11,103 nucleotides of DNA from Sulfurimonadaceae bacterium. GTDB lineage: Bacteria > Campylobacterota > Campylobacteria > Campylobacterales > Sulfurimonadaceae. Positions 1 through 8,400 of the stretch are shown here, one piece after another. The DNA is taken from NCBI GenBank assembly GCA_026193155.1, contig JAPHSI010000212.1:1-11103 (forward strand), written 5' to 3'. The first letter of the stretch is position 1. The number at the start of each line of letters is the position of its first letter. Both the position numbers and the translations under genes were made by a program. The notes beneath the pieces were generated by a model that ran no database searches, was not told the origin of the DNA, and worked only from the letters and a program-made list of their open reading frames with translations.

Positions 1-2
1 AA

Positions 3-539
3 GAGAGTCTATCGTACAATAGACTTCAAGAACTAAATACGAATGACAACTATATGATAATTCATAATGCACCGTTTGATTTAGGTATGCTTGCTAAAGA
101 GGGTTTTAATGCAAAGATGAAGGTTATTGACACACTCCGTGTAGCTAAACATATATATAAAGATGAAGAAGCTCATCGCCTGCAATACTTTCGTTATAAA
201 ATGGGTCTATATAAAGATGAGCAAAAAGAAGCAAACGAGTTAGGAATAGAAGTAAAAGCTCACGACGCTATTGGTGATGTACTTGTACTTAAACTATTCC
301 TATCTAAACTTCGAGCTAGTGTTCAAAAAATATTCCCAGATGAAAATCCAGTTGATAAAATGGTTGATTTAACAAATACACCTATTTTAATTGATAAGTT
401 TAGGTTTGGAAAATACAAAGGAAAAACTCTACGTGAAGTTGCACATGAAGATGCAGGATATCTTAGATGGATGTTAAGTTCAATGGATAACCTGGATAAT
501 GACATGCGCTATTCGTTGCAAAGTGTCCTTGAGAGCTAA
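3..539 (+). CDS. DEDDh-family 3'-5' exonuclease with ExoX-like C-terminal domain, 5'-truncated by window edge
   Basis: The frame is open from base 3, so the ATG at 54 is internal (Met18 of the visible 178 residues) and the true start lies outside the window. The protein resembles the DnaQ/epsilon-type exonucleases, which remove nucleotides from DNA 3' ends using two metal ions. An Exo II motif (HNAPFDLGML) is followed by a VIDTLR segment, an HRLQYFRYKMGL helix and an Exo III-type HDAIGD motif, in which His and the last Asp fit the DEDDh catalytic pair. The Exo I DxE motif must lie in the missing part. The tail, from about FRFGKYKGKT to YLRWML, matches the small domain found at the C terminus of ExoX-like enzymes. 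The gene converges on the acylphosphatase gene and shares four bases with it at the stop codons. Its in vivo substrate (repair, proofreading or RNA turnover) cannot be told from the sequence. Confidence 0.85.
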   Translation, partial: ESLSYNRLQELNTNDNYMIIHNAPFDLGMLAKEGFNAKMKVIDTLRVAKHIYKDEEAHRLQYFRYKMGLYKDEQKEANELGIEVKAHDAIGDVLVLKLFLSKLRASVQKIFPDENPVDKMVDLTNTPILIDKFRFGKYKGKTLREVAHEDAGYLRWMLSSMDNLDNDMRYSLQSVLES

Positions 540-805
540 TACTTTATAATAAAACCATCTTTAAATACTTCATTACACTTTTGTGTATGAAGTTCATTTA
601 CTATACTATTTGGTGAACCTTTTTTGAGGATCTCTTTAAACTCCTCAACTCTCGACTCATCACAACTTACACATGATTCTACACTACCGTCATTTAGATT
701 TTTTACATAACCGCTAAAACCTGCATTAGATGCGTTTTTTTGAACATTTGCACGATAATACACGCCTTGAACACGACCGATAGATATAAATTTATATGAT
801 TTCAT
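536..805 (-). CDS. acyP: acylphosphatase
   Basis: This 89-residue protein has the usual length of an acylphosphatase, a small soluble enzyme that hydrolyses acyl-phosphate bonds such as those in carbamoyl phosphate or acetyl phosphate. The signature GRVQGVYYR (residues 10-18) forms the phosphate-binding loop and supplies the catalytic arginine, Arg18. GYVKNLNDGSVE (32-43) supplies the catalytic asparagine, Asn36. The C terminus (DGFIIKY) is the expected last strand. A Cys-x-x-Cys pair (45 and 48) is unusual but has no assigned role. The ATG at 805 is the only sensible start, because the family's first beta strand begins right after it. No Shine-Dalgarno sequence precedes it, and a -10-like box lies only a few bases upstream. 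The gene follows rpoC on the same strand, but a hairpin in the 96-nt gap suggests separate transcription. The physiological role is unclear, as for most bacterial members. Confidence 0.93.
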   Translation of the reverse strand: MKSYKFISIGRVQGVYYRANVQKNASNAGFSGYVKNLNDGSVESCVSCDESRVEEFKEILKKGSPNSIVNELHTQKCNEVFKDGFIIKY

Positions 806-811
806 AAAATA

Positions 812-825
812 ATTGTACTATAAAT
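812..825 (-). promoter_or_regulatory. candidate promoter -10 region for acyP
   Basis: Reading the minus strand, two overlapping -10-like boxes occur just before the acyP ATG: TATAGT (822-817) and TACAAT (817-812). The stretch upstream is strongly T-rich (ttttctttcttttttattta), with no -35 box. This fits the housekeeping promoters of Campylobacter and Helicobacter, which depend on a -10 box and upstream T-rich tracts. With TACAAT, transcription would start at or next to the A of the ATG, giving a leaderless or nearly leaderless mRNA. Called by eye; AT-rich DNA makes chance matches common. Confidence 0.4.
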
Positions 826-860
826 AAAAAAGAAAGAAAACTATATAGTGATAGATAGAA

Positions 861-882
861 GATAAGGGGAAAATCCCTTATC
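861..882 (-). terminator. probable rpoC (operon) terminator hairpin
   Basis: A perfect 8-bp inverted repeat (GATAAGGG / CCCTTATC, loop of 6) begins 19 nt downstream of the rpoC stop; one more A-T pair can be added at 860/883. On the minus-strand RNA the hairpin is followed by a U-rich but interrupted tract (UUCUAUCUAUC), with a purer pyrimidine tract some 20 nt later. Its place between rpoC and acyP fits the end of the rplJL-rpoBC transcript. The imperfect U tract means termination may be partial. Confidence 0.65.
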
Positions 883-901
883 TATATAAGACGAGTAATT
901 A

Positions 902-3900
902 TTAATCGTCTTCGCTGCTTAAAATTATCTCTTGGTCTTTGTAAATACCAGTACCAACCGGAATTGTACGACCGATAATTACATTCTCTTTAAGATCGTT
1001 AAGATCATCAACTTTAGCAGAAACTGCAGCTTCTGTAAGAACTTTAGTAGTATCTTGGAACGATGCCGCAGAGATAATAGAATCTGCCGCAACTGCTGCA
1101 CGTGTAATACCGACTAAGAACGGCTCAGCTATCGCAGGACGTCCGCCAAGACGAGTAATTTTTTCATTTTCAGCTCTAAATTTACTTTTAGAAATTAAAT
1201 CACCTTCGATAAATTTAGTATCACCAGATTTTTTAATCTTAATCTGACGTAGCATCTGTGTAAAGATAACTTCTATATGTTTATCAGCAATATTTACCCC
1301 TTGAGAACGGTAAACTTGTTGAACTTCAGATACTAAATAATTATAAAGTGATTTAACACCACTAATACGTAAAATCTCGTGTGAAGAGATAATACCTGTA
1401 GTTAAACGCTCACCTGCGTGAACAAAGTCACCTGCATTTACAACCGGTGAGTGTGATTTATCTACAAAGTACTCTTTAATAAGACCTGTATCACTTGTAA
1501 TGATAATACGTACTTTACCACGTAACATCTTACCAAAACTTACAACACCGTCAATCTCTGAGATTAATGCTGTAGCTTTTGGACGACGACCTTCAAACAG
1601 CTCAGATACACGTGGAAGACCACCCGTAATATCGCTTGATTTTTGAAGTGCTTTTGGCGTTTTAGCAATGATATCAGCTACTTTAACTGTAGCACCATCT
1701 TCAACATATATAGATGATTTAGATTCGATTGCGTAACGTAAAAGTTCACCGTCTTCAGTAGCTAAAACAACTGTCGGTTTGAATTCACTTGAGATGTGAT
1801 CGTTTATCATTAAACGTGTCTTACCAGTTAATTCATCCAATTGCTCGGTAGCAGTAGTACCTACAATAATATCTTCAAATTTAACTGTACCGCTAGATTC
1901 AGAAATAATTGGGTTTGAATATGGATCCCATTCAGCAATTACAACAGACTCGTCAGTTGCAGGTTTAGCAAGAAGTGTACTAGCTTCAACCGTCGCGTCA
2001 TCAGATGCAACAATTACAGAACCACGCGCAATATAGTGACGAACTGCTTCACGGTTGTTAGAATCAATTACAGCAGCAAAAAGACCTTTTTCTTTTACTT
2101 CATAACCATCTTTTAAACCTTCAAATCTCTCTAAATAATCGCCTTTTAAAAGGAAATATTTAACATTTCCTTCTTCTTTAGCGTATATTTTTTGAGTAAC
2201 AGGTGCACCGTTATCAACTAGTAACTCAGATGCATAAGGAATACGTGATGGAACATTCCAACCGTCTTTAATAGTCTCAACAATTGACTCATCTTCAGCT
2301 ACAGTTGAACCTGATTCATACGGGAAGTAGTATTTACCTTCTATTTGACCAGAAACACCTGCTAATTCATTTGGCTTAGCTATCTCAATTTTACGTAAAG
2401 AGTAACGCTGAGTATCTTTTTCACCTTCAACTGAAACTAACACTTCATCATGGATAGTTTCTATTTTTACCTTACCTGCAAATGGAGCTTTAATTTTAGG
2501 CTCAACTAGTAATACTGCTGCATTACGTCTATTAGCCACGATATTTTTACCGTCTTTTGACTCATAAGTGTTTAGATTATAGTAACGGATAAAACCTTCT
2601 TTTTCAGCTACAACTTGACGCTCTTGAGCAGTAGAACTTGCAGTACCACCTACGTGGAATGTACGTAGTGTAAGCTGAGTACCAGGCTCACCGATTGACT
2701 GAGCTGCCGTAATACCAACAGCCTCACCTGTACGAACAATATGACCTGTTGCAAGATTAACACCATAACATAATGCACATATACCGTTTTCACTTTTACA
2801 AGTAGTCGGAGTACGGATATGAGCAGTTTTGATTCCTGCTTCAGAGATTATTTTTGCAGATACTTCATCTATTAAAGTACCCTCTGCATAAAGAATCTCA
2901 TTTGAAATTGGATCTATAATATCATCAGCTAATACACGTCCACTTAGTCTATCTTCTAAAGACTCGATAAGTGTATTTTGATCAGAAATATCTGATATCT
3001 CAATACCTTCGTGAGTATGACAATCATGCTCAACGATTTTAACGTTTTGTGCAACATCAACAAGTTTACGAGTAAGGTAACCCGCATTTGCTGTTTTAAG
3101 TGCAGTATCGGCAAGACCTTTACGAGCACCGTGAGTAGAAATAAAGTACTCAACAACGTTTAGACCCTCTTTAAAGTTTGAGATAATCGGAGTCTCAATA
3201 ATATCACCACTTGGTTTAGCCATAAGACCACGCATACCTGCAAGCTGACGAATCTGTGCTGCAGAACCACGAGCACCAGAATCAGCCATCATGTGGATAG
3301 AGTTGAAACCGTCTTTATCACTCTCAACTAAGTCCATCATTTGAGATGCAACAGTATTGTTAGTATCTGTCCAAACGTCAATAATCTTATTATAACGCTC
3401 TTGCTCTGTTAATAGACCAGCTTCAAATTGTTTTTGAATCTCAATAACTCTGTTTTTAGAATCTTCGATTTTAGCATATTTAGCATCTGGAATTTTAACA
3501 TCGTCAATAGAGATTGAAACACCCGCTTTAGTAGCTTGTTTGAAACCTAAATCTTTTAATCTATCTAAGAATCCTGCAGTTATACCAATTCCACCATGTT
3601 TTTGTACATAATCAACAAGCTCGCCGATAGCACGTTTTTTCATAATCTTATTCCATAACTCAGAAGGAACAAAATCAGGTAGAATTTCTTTAAGAAGTAA
3701 ACGACCAGCAGTAGTATATATTATACGACCATCTACACGTGTACGAACTTTTGCATGTAAATCAAGTGCATCGTGCTCAAACGCAATATTTACTTCATCA
3801 ACACTTGCAAAAAGTTTATTAGAACCTTTTACACCGTTTTTCTCTAAAGTCATATAGTAAATACCAAGTACCATATCTTGTGACGGTGTTGCAATCGCTT

Positions 3901-5419
3901 TACCCGAAGCCGGGTGAAGGATATTCATAGAAGCCATCATAAGTACTTTTGCTTCAGCAATAGCAGCTGAGCTTAAAGGTACGTGAACTGCCATTTGATC
4001 CCCATCGAAATCGGCATTAAATGCAGAACAAACTAACGGGTGAAGCTGGATAGCTTTACCGTCAATCAGTTTCGGATGGAATGCTTGAATTGAAAGTTTG
4101 TGAAGTGTCGGTGCACGGTTAAGCATTACAGGGTAACCATCAACGATCTCAGCTAAACATTCCCAAACTTCATTAGTTTGGTCTTCAATCATCTTCTTAG
4201 CAGCTTTAACAGTAGTTGCATGACCTTTGTCTTCTAGTTTTGCAATTAAATGTGGCTTGAATAGCTCTAATGCCATTTTCTTAGGTAATCCACACTCATG
4301 CATCTGAAGGCTTGGACCAACAACGATTACAGAACGTCCAGAGAAGTCAACACGTTTACCAAGTAAGTTTTGTCTAAAACGTCCTTGCTTACCTTTGATA
4401 ATCTCAGATAATGATTTAAGAGGACGCTTGTTAGCACCTTTAACTGCATTTGCACGACGACCATTGTCAAACAGTGCATCTACAGACTCTTGAAGCATAC
4501 GCTTCTCATTTCTAACAATAATCTCAGGAGCTTCAAGTTCAACTAAACGCTTAAGACGCTGGTTTCTGTTTATAACACGGCGATATAAATCATTTACGTC
4601 AGATACTGCAAACTTACCACCATCTAACGATACAAGTGGACGAAGATCAGGTGGAAGAACAGGAAGTACAGTTAACATCATCCATGCAGGGTTATTCCCT
4701 GAATTTAAGAATGACTCAATTACTTTTAAACGTTTAGCAATTGTTTTTTTCTTAGCTTCACTTTTAGTTTCTTCTATATCTTCTTTAAGCTGAGTAAATG
4801 CATCAACTAAATCAATATCTTCAAGTAAATCACGAACTACTTCTCCACCCATGCGAGCTTTGAAACCAAGTTCTCCGAATCTTTGAACTAATGTACGGTA
4901 TTGTTCTTCATTTAATACATCATATTTAAGTACTGGAGTTTTTCCATCAGCGTCGTAATATGCCTCTCCACCTTGCTCAACAATATATGCTTCATAATAA
5001 AGTACACGCTCTAAATCTTTCATCTTGATACCAAGTAATGTACCAATACGAGACGGTAATGAAGATACATACCAGATGTGTGCAACTGGAGTTACAAGTT
5101 CGATGTGACCCATACGAGTACGGCGAACTTTAGTAGATGTTACTTCAACTCCACATTTTTCACATACAACACCCTTATAACGCATCTTTTTATATTTACC
5201 ACAAAGACACTCATAATCACGTACAGGACCGAAGATTTTTGCACAAAAAAGTCCGTCACGCTCAGGTTTTAGTGTACGATAGTTAATAGTTTCAGGTTTT
5301 TTAACCTCACCATTTGACCATGACATAACCTTATCAGGTGATGCTAAACGGAATTGCAGTTGTTTTATATCTTTTGGTCTGTCATTTTCAGTTACTTCAA
5401 TAGGTACTAGTTTACTCAT
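902..5419 (-). CDS. rpoC: DNA-directed RNA polymerase subunit beta'
   Basis: This is the largest RNA polymerase subunit, 1505 residues from the ATG at 5419. The N-terminal zinc-binding domain has Cys71, 73, 86 and 89. The catalytic loop NADFDGDQ (468-475) carries the three Mg-binding aspartates, 470, 472 and 474. The second zinc site has Cys800, 874, 881 and 884, the bridge helix is near 750-790, and the trigger loop starts at about 903 (AAQSIGEPGTQLTLRTFH) and resumes at DITGGLPRV (1263). Between these trigger-loop halves sits an insertion of roughly 330 residues, much longer than the SI3 insertion of E. coli. A TTG at 5437 would add six residues (MTRLKR), but MSKLVPIEV is the family-like N terminus, and a GAGG sits 9 nt before the ATG. 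The start overlaps the rpoB stop by 8 nt (ATGAGTAA), which suggests translational coupling and equal output of both subunits. The gene is intact. Confidence 0.98.
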   Translation of the reverse strand: MSKLVPIEVTENDRPKDIKQLQFRLASPDKVMSWSNGEVKKPETINYRTLKPERDGLFCAKIFGPVRDYECLCGKYKKMRYKGVVCEKCGVEVTSTKVRRTRMGHIELVTPVAHIWYVSSLPSRIGTLLGIKMKDLERVLYYEAYIVEQGGEAYYDADGKTPVLKYDVLNEEQYRTLVQRFGELGFKARMGGEVVRDLLEDIDLVDAFTQLKEDIEETKSEAKKKTIAKRLKVIESFLNSGNNPAWMMLTVLPVLPPDLRPLVSLDGGKFAVSDVNDLYRRVINRNQRLKRLVELEAPEIIVRNEKRMLQESVDALFDNGRRANAVKGANKRPLKSLSEIIKGKQGRFRQNLLGKRVDFSGRSVIVVGPSLQMHECGLPKKMALELFKPHLIAKLEDKGHATTVKAAKKMIEDQTNEVWECLAEIVDGYPVMLNRAPTLHKLSIQAFHPKLIDGKAIQLHPLVCSAFNADFDGDQMAVHVPLSSAAIAEAKVLMMASMNILHPASGKAIATPSQDMVLGIYYMTLEKNGVKGSNKLFASVDEVNIAFEHDALDLHAKVRTRVDGRIIYTTAGRLLLKEILPDFVPSELWNKIMKKRAIGELVDYVQKHGGIGITAGFLDRLKDLGFKQATKAGVSISIDDVKIPDAKYAKIEDSKNRVIEIQKQFEAGLLTEQERYNKIIDVWTDTNNTVASQMMDLVESDKDGFNSIHMMADSGARGSAAQIRQLAGMRGLMAKPSGDIIETPIISNFKEGLNVVEYFISTHGARKGLADTALKTANAGYLTRKLVDVAQNVKIVEHDCHTHEGIEISDISDQNTLIESLEDRLSGRVLADDIIDPISNEILYAEGTLIDEVSAKIISEAGIKTAHIRTPTTCKSENGICALCYGVNLATGHIVRTGEAVGITAAQSIGEPGTQLTLRTFHVGGTASSTAQERQVVAEKEGFIRYYNLNTYESKDGKNIVANRRNAAVLLVEPKIKAPFAGKVKIETIHDEVLVSVEGEKDTQRYSLRKIEIAKPNELAGVSGQIEGKYYFPYESGSTVAEDESIVETIKDGWNVPSRIPYASELLVDNGAPVTQKIYAKEEGNVKYFLLKGDYLERFEGLKDGYEVKEKGLFAAVIDSNNREAVRHYIARGSVIVASDDATVEASTLLAKPATDESVVIAEWDPYSNPIISESSGTVKFEDIIVGTTATEQLDELTGKTRLMINDHISSEFKPTVVLATEDGELLRYAIESKSSIYVEDGATVKVADIIAKTPKALQKSSDITGGLPRVSELFEGRRPKATALISEIDGVVSFGKMLRGKVRIIITSDTGLIKEYFVDKSHSPVVNAGDFVHAGERLTTGIISSHEILRISGVKSLYNYLVSEVQQVYRSQGVNIADKHIEVIFTQMLRQIKIKKSGDTKFIEGDLISKSKFRAENEKITRLGGRPAIAEPFLVGITRAAVAADSIISAASFQDTTKVLTEAAVSAKVDDLNDLKENVIIGRTIPVGTGIYKDQEIILSSEDD

Positions 5420-8400
5420 CCTCTTCAACCTCGTCAAAAATTTCTACATCTAATGCAAGTGATTGCAACTCTTTAGTAAGTACAAACAATGTTTCAGGAA
5501 TACCTGAAGCCGGTACTAACTCACCTTTTGTAATAGCTTTATAAGCACGAACACGACCGTCAACATCATCCGATTTGATTGTTAACATCTCTTTAAGAAC
5601 AGCAGATGCACCATAAGCTTCAAGAGCCCATACCTCCATCTCACCAAATCTTTGACCACCAAATAGTGCCTTACCACCAACTGGTTGTTGGGTAACTAGA
5701 GAGTATGGTCCAGTTGAACGTGCGTGAATTTTCTCATCAACTAAGTGGTGTAGTTTAAGAATATACATATATCCAACGTTTACACGCTCTTTAATCTGCT
5801 CACCTGTTTTTCCATCAAAAAGTACAACTTTACCGTCAGTATCCATTTTTGCAAGTTCAAAGATTTTTTCAAACTCAGCTGGGTTAACACCCTCAAAAAT
5901 CGGAGTTGCAAAACGAACACCTTTTGCCCAGTCACGTGCATAATGTAGGAATGTTTCATCATCCATGTCACCTATAACCTTAACTGCATTCATCATACCG
6001 GCTACATCTGCTATAGATATCATTTTTTCACGTAAATTATTGATAAAATCAGCTTGTTTTTCATCAAACTCAGCTTGGATTTGGTTACCTAGCTCACGTC
6101 CAGCCATACCAAGGTGCATCTCTAATATCTGTCCGATATTCATACGAGATGGAACCCCTAGTGGATTAAGACATACATCAACTGAACGTCCATCTTCCAT
6201 ATACGGCATATCAACTTCAGGTACGATAGTAGATACGATACCTTTATTACCGTGACGACCTGCCATTTTATCACCGACTTTTAGTTTACGCTTAGTAGCT
6301 ATATATACTTTAACGTACTTAACAACACCGTTTGGTAAGATGTCGTCTTTTTCTAAAATAGTCAGTTTCTCTTCGTGCTCATCTCTAAAGATACGCTTTT
6401 GTTTTTGGAAATAGTTTTTAGTTTTGTTGTATTCGTTTTGAATCTCTTCACTAAAACTCTTAACAATAGCATTCATAGCAAAACGATTTACATTTTCTAA
6501 ATCTTTTGCATTGATAGTATCACCAGCTTTATAATCTGTATCAGCTATTGTAATGTCTGCTATTAATGATTCACGAGTTAACAACTTAGCTACACGTAAC
6601 ATCTCTTCTTTATCTATCATAAGAAGTCTGTCATAGTGCTCACGCTCTAAAAAGTCACGCTCTTCTTTCTCTAATGAAAGTGTACGCTCATCTTTGTCAT
6701 AACCTTTTTTAGTAAAAATCTTAACATCAACAACTACACCTTCCATTGATGGTGGACAGTAAAGTGATTTATTTACAACATGACCTGCTTTTTCACCAAA
6801 AATTGCACGTAATAAACGCTCTTCCGGAGTTGGTTTAACTTCACCTTTTGGAGAAACTTTACCAACTAAAATCATACCACCGCTAACGTTAGTACCGATT
6901 TTAATAATACCGCTCTCATCTAAATGAGTTAGTTCATCATCACGAACGTTTGGAATATCACGAGTAATCTCTTCTACACCGTGTTTTAACTCACGTGCTT
7001 CAACTTCTTTCTCATAAATGTGAACAGATGTAAATGCATCTTTACGGATCATTCTCTCAGAAATTACAATTGCATCCTCAAAGTTATAACCGTTCCAAGG
7101 CATAAAAGCAACCATTGCATTAACACCAAGTGCTAACTCACCTTGATCCATGTTTGGACCATCTGCAATAACTTGACCTTTTTGCACTTTTTGACCAACT
7201 TTTACGATTGGTTTTTGAGCAAAAGAAGTATTGTTATTTGTACGTAGGTTTTTTTGTAATGGATAATAATCTATATAGATTTCACCATCTTCATCACCCA
7301 TTACATAGATGTGTTTACCGTCAACTTTTTCAACTGTACCGGCACGGTTGGCTTTTACACATTCCCATGAATCACGAGCTACTAGTTTCTCAACACCAGT
7401 CCCTACCATTGGAGCATTTGGCTTGATTAAAGGCACAGCTTGACGTTGCATGTTTGAACCCATTAGTGCACGGTTGGCATCATCGTGTTCCAAGAACGGA
7501 ATAAGTGAAGCAGCTACACCGACAACCATAGATGAACTTAAATCTGCATAATCACATTCATTTTTAGCACGAAGTAAATATTCACCGTCATATCTTACTG
7601 TAATCAATTCAGTAGTGAACTGACCGTTTTCATCAAGTGGATTTGAAGCTGCAGCAATCTTAATACCCTCTTCTTGAGTAGCAGTTAGATATACAACTTC
7701 ATCAGTAATTTGACCATCTTTCATAACTTTATATGGAGCTTCAATGAAACCGTGGTCATTTACTTTAGAGTAAGTTGCTAAAGTATTGATAAGACCAATA
7801 TTTTGACCCTCTGGAGTCTCAATCGGACAGATACGACCATAGTGAGTCGGGTGAACGTCACGCACTTCAAAACCTGCACGTTCTTTTACAAGACCACCCT
7901 CACCTAATGCTGATAAACGACGTTTGTGAGTAACTTCTGAAAGTGGATTTGTTTGATCCATAAACTGAGATAGTTGTCCACCAGAGAAGAACTCCATAAC
8001 AGTCGATGTTATCATTTTTGAGTTGATTAAATCGTGTGGCATTAACTCTTCCATAGCACCGCTCATAGTAGATAACTTGTCACGGATTGCTTTTTGCATT
8101 TTAACTAAACCATTGTGAAGTTCATTTACTAAAAGCTCACCGATAGAACGGATACGACGATTACCTAAGTGATCTCTATCATCTATGTGACCTTGACCAT
8201 TTTTAACTTTAATAACATATTTAACTGATTTAATGATATCTTCATGAGTTAAAACTGTCATATATGAAGGGATATCCATATCAAGTTTATGATTCATCTT
8301 CATACGACCAACTTCTGTTAAATCATATCTCTCAGGATCAAAGAATAGTTGATTTACAAATGCATGAGCTGCTTCTTTAGTTACAGGCTCGCCTGGACGC

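Noticed and set aside
54..539. Taking the ATG at 54 as the start of the exonuclease gene
   Set aside because: The same frame is open to the window edge, and the ATG falls immediately before the Exo II motif, so a protein starting there would lack Exo I and the catalytic core strand.
5078..7426. Several 60-100-codon plus-strand frames and minus-strand alternate frames within rpoB and rpoC
   Set aside because: All are embedded in highly conserved polymerase coding sequence, have no ribosome sites or domains, and are explained by codon-usage shadowing.
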